This document shows, piece after piece, positions 25,833 through 34,465 of a DNA stretch of 64,000 nucleotides (within the stretch, counting starts at the first letter, position 1; every line of letters begins with the position of its first letter). Source of the DNA: Echinicola vietnamensis DSM 17526 (GTDB taxonomy: Bacteria > Bacteroidota > Bacteroidia > Cytophagales > Cyclobacteriaceae); assembly GCF_000325705.1 (NCBI RefSeq), contig NC_019904.1, forward strand, positions 5,377,501 through 5,441,500, read 5' to 3'. The notes under the pieces are model-generated. The model saw nothing but the letters and a program-made list of their open reading frames with translations. It was not told the origin of the DNA and searched no databases. Made by a program: the position numbers and the translations under genes.

Positions 25833-27301
25833 TAGCCTTCATTTTGTTCAAGAAGAGGATTGGCATCCATAGTGGCGAATGGAATGGGATACCTCACATG
25901 GTGCGGCTGGGCATTGGTAATCCCTCTTTCTTGGGCATTGGAGATCAATTTCCCCATACGGATCAAATCCAACCTTCTTTTACCTTCAGAATAAAACTCC
26001 CATCCCCTTTCTTTCAAAATATGGTCCCGAAGTGCTTCTTTCGAAGTAAACTGACTTAAGGACAACCCCTCCAGACCGGCCCTTTCCCGTACTTGGTCAA
26101 TCAGGTCAAGGGCTTGTTGGGAAGGCCCATTCAGTTCATTCAAAGCTTCTGCCCTACTTAATAAAATATCAGCGTACCTGATTTCAGGTATATCATTACC
26201 AAAGGACGCATTGATACCCTCCGGATCAGGCCAGTATTTAAAGGACCTGGTATTGTCGTTATCATCCAATAAGTTGACCAACTCCCCATCGTTATTGATG
26301 TATTCTGTCAAAATCAGGTCTTTCCTTTTATCATCACTTTCAAATGAATAATAGAATTGATCCCGGATCCTGGACTCATTGGGCCAATTTCTCCATGCAT
26401 TCGAAAATTCCAATCCCGTACGCGGATCCTTGGCAAATCCCTCGGGAAAAGCCGTATTCATCCAGGAGTTGGAAGCTCTTCTATCCGCACTTGTCTTGGC
26501 AGGCCTTACCCATATCAATTCTTCATTTTGCTCATTTTCTACTTTGAACAAATCTTCATATTCAGGAAACAGGCTGTAATTCCACTGGTCTATAACCATT
26601 CCGGCCATATCAGCAGCCTGTTGCCATTTTTTTGCATTTAGATAGTAAATCACCAACCAGCCTTGGGCCGCAGCTTTATGGGCCCTTCCGTATGCGGCTT
26701 CATCCCCTGGTTCTGGCAAATTGGGTATGGTGGCCAACAGCTCGGCTTCCATAAAAGAAGTTATCTCTTCCTCGGTTGCCCTTGGCAATTGGAGATCTTG
26801 GGCGGTAGATGTTCGCAATGGAACGGGACCAAACTTAAAATAAAGTTTAAGGTAACATGTTGCCCTCAAAAACCTTGCTTCAGCTTCATATAAGGACTTA
26901 TCAGCATCACTGGCCTCCAAATTCTCCAGGGATTCCAATACCTGATTGGCATTCCTGATAGCCCTGTAAGGGTAATCCCAATTTTGTCCCTGCAGCAGAT
27001 CAACGGTAGGATCCCAGGTGTAGTTCATATATTGCAGTGCCGTGGCGTGTACCCCATCTCCGGATTGACAGGCAATATCGGTAATCCATTCATCTTGGGC
27101 GAAGGTGTAAATGGAATTATTTGACACCATATTGGAGGCAGAGGCATAAGTTGCCCCCAATAAAGATTCAATCCCCTCCCTGGTCTTGAGAAAATTCTCT
27201 GGGGCCAGTTGGGAATAGGGCTCTTCCGTCAAATAGCCTTCACAACTGGTAAGGACAACGGTGAACAATGCAATCGCTATATTATTAATTTTATATTTCA
27301 T
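25829..27301 (-). CDS. SusD/RagB family outer-membrane glycan-binding lipoprotein
   Basis: A 490-residue protein with lipobox V-L-T-S-C near residue 19 and the SusD start E-G-Y-L-T-E-E-P-Y-S-Q-L-A-P-E-N-F. The C-terminal part has E-I-R-Y-A-D-I-L-L-S-R-A-E-A-L-N-E and the final K-E-R-G-W-E-F-Y-S-E-G-K-R, both family hallmarks. It sits on the cell surface, binds oligosaccharide and lids the SusC channel encoded 13 bases upstream. The ligand is unknown; the flanking sulfatases suggest a sulfated glycan. Confidence 0.92.
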   Translation of the reverse strand: MKYKINNIAIALFTVVLTSCEGYLTEEPYSQLAPENFLKTREGIESLLGATYASASNMVSNNSIYTFAQDEWITDIACQSGDGVHATALQYMNYTWDPTVDLLQGQNWDYPYRAIRNANQVLESLENLEASDADKSLYEAEARFLRATCYLKLYFKFGPVPLRTSTAQDLQLPRATEEEITSFMEAELLATIPNLPEPGDEAAYGRAHKAAAQGWLVIYYLNAKKWQQAADMAGMVIDQWNYSLFPEYEDLFKVENEQNEELIWVRPAKTSADRRASNSWMNTAFPEGFAKDPRTGLEFSNAWRNWPNESRIRDQFYYSFESDDKRKDLILTEYINNDGELVNLLDDNDNTRSFKYWPDPEGINASFGNDIPEIRYADILLSRAEALNELNGPSQQALDLIDQVRERAGLEGLSLSQFTSKEALRDHILKERGWEFYSEGKRRLDLIRMGKLISNAQERGITNAQPHHVRYPIPFATMDANPLLEQNEGY

Positions 27302-27314
27302 GATATTATTTGGC

Positions 27315-30300
27315 TTAAAAGGTTAGACTAATTCCCCCTGTAAATGTCCTTGCCACAGGATAGGCATTCCAATCGATTCTAAAGTTCGCTGAGCCATTGG
27401 GGTTAATGGCAGGATCCATACCTGAATAGTCGGTAATGGTGAAAAGGTTCTGGCCTGTAATATAAAATTGCATGGACCTAAAAGTCTTACCGTTGAAGGG
27501 CAGGCTGTAACTTAACCTAACGGTACTTAACCTCAAATATGATGCATCTTCCACGGTCTTGGAATTCACCCGTTTCTCCCCTTGGGCACTGGTCCTTACA
27601 AAAGACGGGAACTCATTGGTCGGATTTTCAGGGGTCCACCTGTTCAAAAGTGGTTCTGCATACCGGTTTCTGCGGACACCAGCGGGGAAATAAGTATCTA
27701 TAAGGCCATTATTGAGCATTTTTGCCCCCTGGACCCCTTCTAAAAACACATATAGTTCTAAGCTTTTGTGCTTAAACGTATTGCCTATGGACCAGATTAA
27801 ATCGGGAAATGAATTTCCAAGAACGACCCTGTCGTCGGCATTGACCACACCATCGCCATTTACATCTTTATACTTGATATCTCCGGGCTGAACAGGATCC
27901 TCAGTGGCACCATAATCATCCCCCTCCTGCCATATACCAAGAACTTCATATCCATAAAATGATTCCAATGGAAGTCCTTCTTCAATGATCGCAATTTGAC
28001 TGGTTGCCCCTGCGCTTCCGGTAATGATCCTGTTTATTCCACCCAAATCCGTCACCTTGTTTTTTACGGTGGTCAAAGCTATATTGGTCACCCAGGAAAA
28101 CCTTTGCTTTGTTATGTTCCTTGAGGTGAGGCCGAACTCCCATCCTGAATTCTGGATCCCTCCTATATTGGTCAGCTGGGAAGTGAATCCACTTGACCTG
28201 GGTATTGGAAGGGAAAGCAACATATCAGATGTGTTTTTCACATACCAATCCAAACTTCCATACAGCCGATCATCCCAAAGACCATAGTCCAAGCCAAAAT
28301 TGACCTGCTCGGTAGTTTCCCATTTCAAATCTGGATTTGCAATTCTTGCCGGCTGGGTCGTGGTATATTGTTGATCGTCATATACCACCACCGGGCCATT
28401 GCCAAATGTCGATATGGACCTATAATTCCCAATTTCCTGGTTACCTGTCCTACCCCAACTGGCCCTGAACTTCAATGTACTGAACAACGGTTCAAGCGGT
28501 TTGAAAAACTCCTCTTGGTTAACTTTCCATCCAAATGCAAAACTTGGAAAATAACCGAATTTGTTGTTTTGGCCAAAACGGGAAGAACCATCCGCTCTTA
28601 TCGATGCAGTCAACAGGTATTTATTCCTCAGGGAATAATTTGCCCTTGCCAAATAGGACAATAAGGTATTGTCCACCTTGGAGCTAGAAACCACGTTCAA
28701 TGACGGGTTACCCAACCCCAGGTTGTAGGTTTCTGTTGCATCCGAAGGAAAGCCCCTTCCTTCTGCAGAAAAACGTGAGACGATAAATTTCTGGGTTGTC
28801 ACTCCAACTACGGCGCTAAAAGAATCCTGGCCGATATCCTTTGTATAGTTAAGCAGGCCTTCGACCAAATAATTGGAGGAGGTGCCTTGGAGTTGGGAAG
28901 CTATTCCTCCCGCAGCATTACCGTCCAACGTGGACCGGTCGATATAAAACTCCCTTACCTGGTTGGAAACATCTCCGCCAATATTCAATTTGGCACTTAG
29001 CCCGGGCAAAATTTTATACTCACCATAAATGGTCCCAAATGTCCTGTAGGTATTTCCTATTCCCCGTTTACCGTTTGCCAATGCCACAGGATTATCTATA
29101 TTGATATGGGAGGAGATAACATAATCCCCGTTATCGTTCCTTATGGGCAGGGTAGGATCCATGTGCATCGCTGCAAATACGACCCCGGCATGCTCATTGA
29201 GCTGAAAACCTCCGGGAGTAAATTCATCCCTGGAATAATTGGAACTCATGTTAAGCCCCATCTTAAACCTTTCCGAGGCCTTGTGGTCCAAGTTAAGCCT
29301 TATGCCATATCGTTTGAAGCCCGAATTGATTATTAATCCTTTTTGGTCAAAATAGTTGAGGGAAACCATATAGTTGGTTGATTCATTGCCTCCGGACATT
29401 GATAGGTTATGGCTCTGGATTCCCGCATTGGGTTGGTAAACTTCTCCTAACCAATCTGTACCTGTACCATTAAAATCCTCCACGCGGTCCTGTTCACTTC
29501 CCCCTCCTTCATCAATAATGGCATTTATCACCTCGTAATACTCACGTCCAGAGAGCAATTCGATCTTATTGGCCACGTTTTGCACTCCGGCATATGCATC
29601 ATAATTTATGGACATCTTACCTTTTCTTCCATTTTTGGTGGTTACAAGGATAACGCCATTGGCTCCTCTGGCTCCATATATGGCTGTTGCACTTGCATCT
29701 TTAAGCACTTCAATGGATTCAATATCTGCCGGATTAATGGAAGATAGTGGAGATCGTTGGGTCCTCGGTGCTCCGAATCTATCCCCTACGCCGGTTACGG
29801 CAGAGGAATTGCTGAAAGGCAACCCATCTATGACATAAAGAGGACTGTTCCCTGAATTGACCGATCCTACCCCCCTGATATTTACCGAAATACCACCACC
29901 TGGTTCTGCGCTGTTTTGCACAACTTGTACACCGGGCATTTTACCGGCAATTAACTGTTCCGCAGAAGTAATTACACCTGGATTGAAGTCTTCTTTTTTC
30001 AATGCAGCTACAGATCCAGTAAGATCACTTTTCTTAACGGTTCCATAGCCCACCACAACAACTTCGTCCAAAGCAGAAATATCCTCGGATAAGGTAATAT
30101 TTATGTGATTGTTGTTCCCCACAGTGGCTTCCTGTTTTTCGAAACCTATCATCGAAAAAACCAGGACTATGTTGCCCCCCTCTGGAACACTGAGAGAATA
30201 ATTCCCATCAATGTCTGTAATTGTTCCTGTCTGGCTTCCCTTCAGTAGTACATTTACCCCTGGCAGACCGAGCTGATCGGTACCTGATATCACCGTTCCT

Positions 30301-30419
30301 GAAACCGTACGATCTTGAAATCCATATGCACGCTGGCCCAACAGTATCCCAAAAGTGCATAGCATGCTCATTATGCCAAGGAGATATTTCCTTGGCATCA
30401 AGTAAATTTTGTTTTTCAT
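27315..30419 (-). CDS. SusC/RagA family TonB-dependent transporter
   Basis: A 1034-residue outer-membrane transporter. After the signal peptide comes a carboxypeptidase-regulatory-like domain (V-S-G-T-V-I-S-G-T-D to about residue 110), then the TonB-box-like V-V-V-G-Y-G-T, the plug (about 125-240, G-V-Q-V-V-Q-N-S-A-E-P-G-G-G), and the beta-barrel ending in a terminal aromatic (G-I-S-L-T-F). It has no STN domain, so control is not through a FecR/sigma pair, in line with the AraC gene nearby. Imports oligosaccharide together with the SusD protein downstream. Confidence 0.92.
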   Translation of the reverse strand: MKNKIYLMPRKYLLGIMSMLCTFGILLGQRAYGFQDRTVSGTVISGTDQLGLPGVNVLLKGSQTGTITDIDGNYSLSVPEGGNIVLVFSMIGFEKQEATVGNNNHINITLSEDISALDEVVVVGYGTVKKSDLTGSVAALKKEDFNPGVITSAEQLIAGKMPGVQVVQNSAEPGGGISVNIRGVGSVNSGNSPLYVIDGLPFSNSSAVTGVGDRFGAPRTQRSPLSSINPADIESIEVLKDASATAIYGARGANGVILVTTKNGRKGKMSINYDAYAGVQNVANKIELLSGREYYEVINAIIDEGGGSEQDRVEDFNGTGTDWLGEVYQPNAGIQSHNLSMSGGNESTNYMVSLNYFDQKGLIINSGFKRYGIRLNLDHKASERFKMGLNMSSNYSRDEFTPGGFQLNEHAGVVFAAMHMDPTLPIRNDNGDYVISSHINIDNPVALANGKRGIGNTYRTFGTIYGEYKILPGLSAKLNIGGDVSNQVREFYIDRSTLDGNAAGGIASQLQGTSSNYLVEGLLNYTKDIGQDSFSAVVGVTTQKFIVSRFSAEGRGFPSDATETYNLGLGNPSLNVVSSSKVDNTLLSYLARANYSLRNKYLLTASIRADGSSRFGQNNKFGYFPSFAFGWKVNQEEFFKPLEPLFSTLKFRASWGRTGNQEIGNYRSISTFGNGPVVVYDDQQYTTTQPARIANPDLKWETTEQVNFGLDYGLWDDRLYGSLDWYVKNTSDMLLSLPIPRSSGFTSQLTNIGGIQNSGWEFGLTSRNITKQRFSWVTNIALTTVKNKVTDLGGINRIITGSAGATSQIAIIEEGLPLESFYGYEVLGIWQEGDDYGATEDPVQPGDIKYKDVNGDGVVNADDRVVLGNSFPDLIWSIGNTFKHKSLELYVFLEGVQGAKMLNNGLIDTYFPAGVRRNRYAEPLLNRWTPENPTNEFPSFVRTSAQGEKRVNSKTVEDASYLRLSTVRLSYSLPFNGKTFRSMQFYITGQNLFTITDYSGMDPAINPNGSANFRIDWNAYPVARTFTGGISLTF

Positions 30420-30446
30420 GGTTATTAATGGGTTAGTTAATTATTT

Positions 30447-32051
30447 TTATATTTCTCCGCAAAAGCGGACCTTAATACCAAGCGCATCCAGCGCTGATGC
30501 CTTAAGGTAAGCGGCTTCAACAGTCGATTCATAAGATTCACCATAGGCGACTTGAATATGATTGGCCTGGTGCTTTGCCATCATTTGATCTCTGGAAACC
30601 CCAGGTAATACCACATTCATTATGGGCCATTGGGGAGTGGTGTTATGCCATCTTCGTTGGGTTTCGCCCAGAGGTAATTCCACTACTTCCCCTATTCCAA
30701 TATCACAAAAAAGCGACTCATCTTCCATGTATATCCGGCTCCAAACTATATATCCGGGTTTGCTGATACCTTTCAGACTTCCCCCCCCCTTCTGAAAGTA
30801 CATTGGAGGCTGCCTTTCGCTTGAAGCTCCCTTGAATCCATCGATGAAATGGGCAGGGGGTACTGCACCTGAAATCAGAAATACCCATACAAATTCGCTT
30901 CTCCCTCCAAATTCAACGTCTTCTCCCCATCTTATATCATGTAGGGTATTCTCAGGTGGTAAGCCCAATATTTCCCAAAGTCTCGTAGTGATCAACCCAT
31001 CTAGTCCGGCGCATTCATCCACTTCATTAAAATGAGGGATGGATTTCCCTTTATAAAGTTCCTCACCATTTTTGCCATAAACCGGAGGTCTGACCACATT
31101 ATTGAGCAATCCTTCAGCCAAGTCACTTGCAGCAACCAAATCCTTTAAACCTTGCTGATACTGTATACCTATTGTATCACAACCAAATTCATCCGCTATT
31201 CTAACCGCGGCAATATACATTTTACATTGCTCCAGGGTCTGTTCCCTGGTCAGTTCCGTTTGTGGGTTTTTCCCCCATTCAAAATGCATCCCTTCATCTT
31301 CAAGCCATGTCAATATCCTATAAGCGTCATCATCACCTACCCTGCTCATCTCTGCATATAATGCCGATTGGCTTAATCTTTCCTTAAAAACACCCAGTTG
31401 ATGTAAATAGGTATCCGGTATAATGGCATTGTACATTCCCATACATCCTTCATCAAAGACCCCCATGATAGCCTTCCCCTGCTTGAAATCATGGGCAAAG
31501 GATCTTCCTTTATCAGCTAGTTCAGTTGGTATTTGGACTTCAGCTAGCTCTTTAACGTGACTTAAATCATGGCTAATCTTCCCTGTTTCAAGCCACTCCT
31601 TTAGTTTTTCTATAAAAAATGAATCCGTAAAATCCGTGCTCCACAGGCAACTATGTGCAATCCCGGCCTTTGTCAAAGATCCTTTTAAATTAAGGGCTCC
31701 GACCAGTCCACTGGACTTCCCATCCCAGTTCGCCAACACTAAAATCGGTGCATTATGGCTATATAGACCTGGTAGGACATGATGAGTATACTGCCAGACA
31801 CTTTCTGCCACGATGATGGGAGTAGTTGGGTCCAAGGGCTTGAAAACCTCTATACCCATCCTCTGGGAATCAATAAATCCATGCTGCTTTTCTTGATTAT
31901 AGGCGTGGCCCCTTTCGACTTCCCATCCCAGTTCTTTCAATACACCTGAAAGCAGTTCTTCCATTTTATCCTGGAACGCCCAACCTACTTGGTTAGCGGA
32001 TAATCTTAGATCACCACTGGCCACCACATATACTCTATTTGCTGACTTCAT
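30447..32051 (-). CDS. L-fucose/L-arabinose isomerase-like protein
   Basis: A 534-residue cytoplasmic protein resembling the FucI/AraA superfamily: an alpha/beta N-terminal half with V-Y-V-V-A-S-G-D-L-R, a middle segment with G-V-F-D-E-G-C-M-G-M-Y-N-A and D-T-I-G-I-Q-Y-Q-Q-G, and a C-terminal beta domain. The expected metal ligands Glu (F-D-E-G-C), Asp/Glu and His are plausible but I cannot align them with certainty. The ORF is open to 32087; the ATG at 32051 starts M-K-S-A-N-R-V-Y-V-V and is preferred. First gene of the operon, probably converting an aldose to a ketose for the ribulokinase-like enzyme. A run of nine C lies at 30781-30789 without breaking the frame. Confidence 0.65.
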   Translation of the reverse strand: MKSANRVYVVASGDLRLSANQVGWAFQDKMEELLSGVLKELGWEVERGHAYNQEKQHGFIDSQRMGIEVFKPLDPTTPIIVAESVWQYTHHVLPGLYSHNAPILVLANWDGKSSGLVGALNLKGSLTKAGIAHSCLWSTDFTDSFFIEKLKEWLETGKISHDLSHVKELAEVQIPTELADKGRSFAHDFKQGKAIMGVFDEGCMGMYNAIIPDTYLHQLGVFKERLSQSALYAEMSRVGDDDAYRILTWLEDEGMHFEWGKNPQTELTREQTLEQCKMYIAAVRIADEFGCDTIGIQYQQGLKDLVAASDLAEGLLNNVVRPPVYGKNGEELYKGKSIPHFNEVDECAGLDGLITTRLWEILGLPPENTLHDIRWGEDVEFGGRSEFVWVFLISGAVPPAHFIDGFKGASSERQPPMYFQKGGGSLKGISKPGYIVWSRIYMEDESLFCDIGIGEVVELPLGETQRRWHNTTPQWPIMNVVLPGVSRDQMMAKHQANHIQVAYGESYESTVEAAYLKASALDALGIKVRFCGEI

Positions 32052-32202
32052 GAATGTTATTTTGAGTTCGATAAATATTCTATACAAAGGTCAACAAATG
32101 GACGGGACGCATTTTGGTTATTCTTATCTAAAAATTATACTATATTAGCATAAACTATAATTCTAACTTTTTACCAAAAAACAATACTATGCGCAACTTT
32201 TT

Positions 32203-32221
32203 TATTGTTAAAACAACAATA
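32203..32221. promoter_or_regulatory. Inverted repeat between divergent isomerase operon and araC-type gene
   Basis: TATTGTT at 32203-32209 and AACAATA at 32215-32221 form a perfect 7-base inverted repeat with a 5-base centre. It lies in the 226-base AT-rich space between the divergent PUL operon (start 32051) and the AraC gene (start 32278), so it is a candidate regulator-binding site. Function not shown by sequence alone. Confidence 0.35.
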
Positions 32222-32277
32222 TCTAATAAAAATTAACACTAATTCAAAACAAATCGCTAAACTCATAAAAATCAAAA

Positions 32278-33153
32278 ATGAAACCTTATTTTCACAAAGT
32301 CCCAATAACCAATTCTGGTTCTTTTAGTATTCGACATGATATCAAAGCCAATTTCGGAACACTTTGGCATTATCACCCCGAATTAGAGCTGCACTATATT
32401 GTTAAGGGCGAAGGCATTCAATATATAGGGGATAACATTAGTTCGTTTTCCAGTGGCGATATGATATTTCTTGGTCAGAACCTTCCACACACTTGGAGAT
32501 GTCATGAAGACTACTTTGTTTCAGGCTCCGGAAAAAACATTGAAGCCTATATTCTTCAATTTCAGCCGAATTGTTTTGGAAAGGATTTTTTTCAATTGCC
32601 AGAAACTTATGCAATTCCTAAATTATATGAAAAAGCAAAACATGGATTGAACATAAAAGGTGAAACAAAAAGAAAATTGGAAAGGTATATGCAACTTGCC
32701 GTTAGGGCGGACAACCTAGACAGGCTGATCCATCTGTTGCAAATTATAAAAACCTTGTGTGAAACAAATGAATATGAAACCATTGCTCCAGGATATGCCT
32801 ATAGCCACTTATCGAACCTTTCTGAAATGGCCCGCTTGGAAAAGATATATACATATGTAATGGCGCATTATAAAGAAGAAATCACCCTAGATCAAATAGC
32901 CTCTATTGCTTATTTAAGCAAAACTTCCTTTTGTAGATATTTTAAAACCATGACCAACAAAACATTCTATGATTTCCTCATAGAAATAAGAATTTCCAAC
33001 GCTTGTAAATTACTTATTGATGATAGGTTTCCGATAGAGATAATCTGTTATGAATGTGGTTTCAATAATGTTTCCAATTTCTACCGGCATTTTAAAAAAG
33101 TCACAAAACTTACTCCAAATCAGTATCGTAACAATTATTTACCCACCAAATAA
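32278..33153 (+). CDS. AraC-family transcriptional regulator
   Basis: A 291-residue regulator with an N-terminal cupin-like sensor (W-H-Y-H-P-E-L-E-L-H-Y-I-V-K-G-E-G, about 31-47, and G-D-M-I-F-L-G at 61-67) and a C-terminal double HTH. The HTH contains I-T-L-D-Q-I-A-S-I-A-Y-L-S-K-T-S-F-C-R-Y-F-K and I-E-I-I-C-Y-E-C-G-F-N-N-V-S-N-F-Y-R-H-F-K-K. It is transcribed away from the PUL operon and is the natural candidate for its sugar-responsive regulator. The inducer is unknown. The first codon is the ATG at 32278. Confidence 0.9.
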   Translation: MKPYFHKVPITNSGSFSIRHDIKANFGTLWHYHPELELHYIVKGEGIQYIGDNISSFSSGDMIFLGQNLPHTWRCHEDYFVSGSGKNIEAYILQFQPNCFGKDFFQLPETYAIPKLYEKAKHGLNIKGETKRKLERYMQLAVRADNLDRLIHLLQIIKTLCETNEYETIAPGYAYSHLSNLSEMARLEKIYTYVMAHYKEEITLDQIASIAYLSKTSFCRYFKTMTNKTFYDFLIEIRISNACKLLIDDRFPIEIICYECGFNNVSNFYRHFKKVTKLTPNQYRNNYLPTK

Positions 33154-33177
33154 GGGAGTGGTAGCTAATAACATTAC

Positions 33178-33290
33178 CCTCTTTTCAATCTCATACCCCA
33201 GTAAAACCATCACACTTTTTTAAAAGCACCTCCAAATCGTCGACAGCTCGGTTCGAAAAAAGCACCGAGTGATCAACACAAATAAAAACC
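33178..33290. repeat. Imperfect direct repeat, copy A
   Basis: This stretch aligns with 34096-34210, in the same orientation, over about 105 bases. Shared blocks include CCAGTAAA, ATCACA, GGTTCGAA and CACCGAGTG. Both copies are followed by a strong terminator hairpin. Read on the minus strand each copy encodes a related peptide (H-S-V-L-F-S-N-R and H-S-V-I-N-S-N-Q, ending C-D-x-F-T-G). The two copies flank the toxin-antitoxin cassette. Confidence 0.6.
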
Positions 33291-33311
33291 GCATCATAAA
33301 ATGCGGTTTTT
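33284..33311. terminator. Rho-independent terminator after the AraC gene
   Basis: AAAAACCGCAT and ATGCGGTTTTT form a perfect 11-base-pair stem with a 6-base loop, ending in a T run. It works in either direction by symmetry. It lies 131 bases after the AraC stop. Confidence 0.8.
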
Positions 33312-33527
33312 GTTGTTTTAAACCAACCTGTTATTCCGTTTGCTTTAAATGACAGGTATACCCATATTGTTTTAATGCCTCTTTCTTCTTATCTCGATTT
33401 TTTTCTTTTAATTTTTCCAAAAAATTTAAACGCTCAACTTTTTTAATGAAATCTTTTATTTGGCCAATGATTTTTCTCCTACGGGAACTGTTAGCTGAGA
33501 TTCTAACCAAATTACAAACTATTTGGA

Positions 33528-33562
33528 TTGTATACACGTTCTTAACGGTGTATATTTACACC
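33528..33562 (+). promoter_or_regulatory. Promoter and operator of the ParD/ParE cassette
   Basis: TTG at 33528-33530 and TATATTTA at 33551-33558 are spaced by 20 bases, close to the Bacteroidota -33/-7 pattern (TTG, TAnnTTTG). GGTGTATATTTACACC at 33547-33562 is a palindrome with 6-base perfect arms overlapping the -7 element, and GTATACAC at 33530-33537 is a further half-site. This is where an autoregulating antitoxin would bind; the antitoxin starts 15 bases downstream. Confidence 0.5.
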
Positions 33563-33577
33563 AAAACTACATATAAA

Positions 33578-33820
33578 ATGGCCAGGCAAACTATCTCTGT
33601 AAATGAACCTAACGATCGCTGGATGAAACAAAAAATTGAAGGAAATGAATATTCCAGTAAAAGTGAGTTGGTCAATGATCCTATCCGTAGACAAAGAGAA
33701 CAGGAAGAAGAGCGATTATGGCTAAGAAAAGAACTTTTAAAGGGTGAGGAAAGTGGGCTATCTAATAAATCTATGGCTGAAATTTTAGAAGAGGCCAAAA
33801 GAAGAGCAAAAAGAGGGTAA
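33578..33820 (+). CDS. parD: ParD-like (CopG/RHH) antitoxin of a type II toxin-antitoxin pair
   Basis: An 80-residue protein starting M-A-R-Q-T-I-S-V-N-E-P-N-D, the ribbon strand and first helix of ParD antitoxins, followed by Y-S-S-K-S-E-L-V-N-D and a charged C-terminal tail that would wrap the toxin. The usual Leu in V-N-D-L-I-R is Pro here (V-N-D-P-I-R), which could disturb the second helix. The frame is open upstream to 33446; the ATG at 33578 gives the family start. Its stop overlaps the toxin start (TAATG), the usual coupling in these operons. Confidence 0.85.
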   Translation: MARQTISVNEPNDRWMKQKIEGNEYSSKSELVNDPIRRQREQEEERLWLRKELLKGEESGLSNKSMAEILEEAKRRAKRG

Positions 33821-34091
33821 TGTATTATATACTTACCCGTCAGGCAGAAGAAGACCTCATTCAAATTTATCTTTATGGGCAAGAAGTTTTTGGTCCTATT
33901 CAGGCCGAAAAATACCATGAATCTTTAGAGAGGGCTTTTGAGAGGATTGCCAAAAATCCTGAAATGTTTCCTATGGCGCTGAAATCTTAAATGACTATAG
34001 GTATTATGTACATATATCACATACCATATATTTCAAAGTTGAAGAAGAAATCAAAATTATCAGGGTCATTGGCAAACAAAAATTCCCATGA
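33820..34091 (+). pseudogene. parE: ParE-like toxin gene with a one-base frameshift
   Basis: Translation from the ATG at 33820 gives 56 residues (M-Y-Y-I-L-T-R-Q-A-E-E-D-L-I-Q-I-Y) and stops at 33988. The missing C-terminal half is found in another frame from about 33981 to 34091: I-L-N-D-Y-R-Y-Y-V-H-I-S-H-T-I-Y-F-K-V and I-I-R-V-I-G-K-Q-K-F, which are the last strands of RelE/ParE toxins. One base lost near 33974-33980 explains it. As written, the toxin would be inactive, so the antitoxin is orphaned unless the break is a sequencing error. Confidence 0.75.
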
Positions 34092-34095
34092 TTTT

Positions 34096-34210
34096 CCCCT
34101 TTTCACTCCCTCTCACAGTCCAGTAAAGTGATCACAAATTTGCAATACAATCCCCAAGTCCTCCACAAACTGGTTCGAATTAATCACCGAGTGGGTCAAC
34201 AACTCGGTCC
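34096..34210. repeat. Imperfect direct repeat, copy B
   Basis: Partner of 33178-33290, described there. The copy ends in an ACCGAGT/ACTCGGT stem that runs into the terminator. On the minus strand it reads L-T-H-S-V-I-N-S-N-Q-F-V-E-D-L and C-D-H-F-T-G. The divergence between copies shows it is not a recent duplication. Confidence 0.6.
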
Positions 34211-34244
34211 AAAGTTGAATTTTTCGACTTTGGACCTTTTTTTT
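34206..34244 (+). terminator. Strong rho-independent terminator
   Basis: GGTCCAAAGTTGAA at 34206-34219 pairs with TTCGACTTTGGACC at 34223-34236 (14 pairs including one G-T, 3-base loop), followed by eight T. It would end transcription from the toxin-antitoxin cassette. Confidence 0.85.
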
Positions 34245-34465
34245 AATAGGCTATCATACTGTTAATCTTATAGGTAGTCCTAAAGAATTCGTTCACCCGT
34301 GCAGTTCGATGTTTTTTACGGATCAAGCCAACCACTATACATGAGCAAATAGCTGCGACGACTTGTACGATCCAAATCAACTAATCATGGATCAAGCAGA
34401 AAAGATGGGGACTAGCCTATTTCGATGGCTAAATATGTTCTTTGTTACCTTTGGTTGCTATTTGG

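Larger units (their letters stand above)
33154..33577. other. Gap with repeat copy A, terminator and toxin-antitoxin promoter
   Basis: It contains the first copy of an imperfect repeat (33178-33290), a terminator (33284-33311), a T-rich stretch, and the promoter/operator of the ParD antitoxin gene. A 68-residue minus-strand frame at 33331-33537 is lysine-rich and not convincing as a gene. Confidence 0.5.

Noticed and set aside
12499..32051. A complete sialic-acid catabolic operon
   Set aside because: The sialidase-fold protein lacks the arginine motif, there is no ManNAc kinase or epimerase, and the AraB-like kinase does not fit; a DapA-family lyase and an esterase alone do not show sialic acid use.
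33247..33269. GGTTCGAA inside both repeat copies, like a tRNA T-arm
   Set aside because: Neither acceptor stem, D-arm nor anticodon arm can be formed around it.
33331..33537. 68-residue minus-strand frame before the antitoxin
   Set aside because: Lysine-rich low-complexity translation of a T-rich stretch, overlapping the antitoxin promoter; no recognisable domain.
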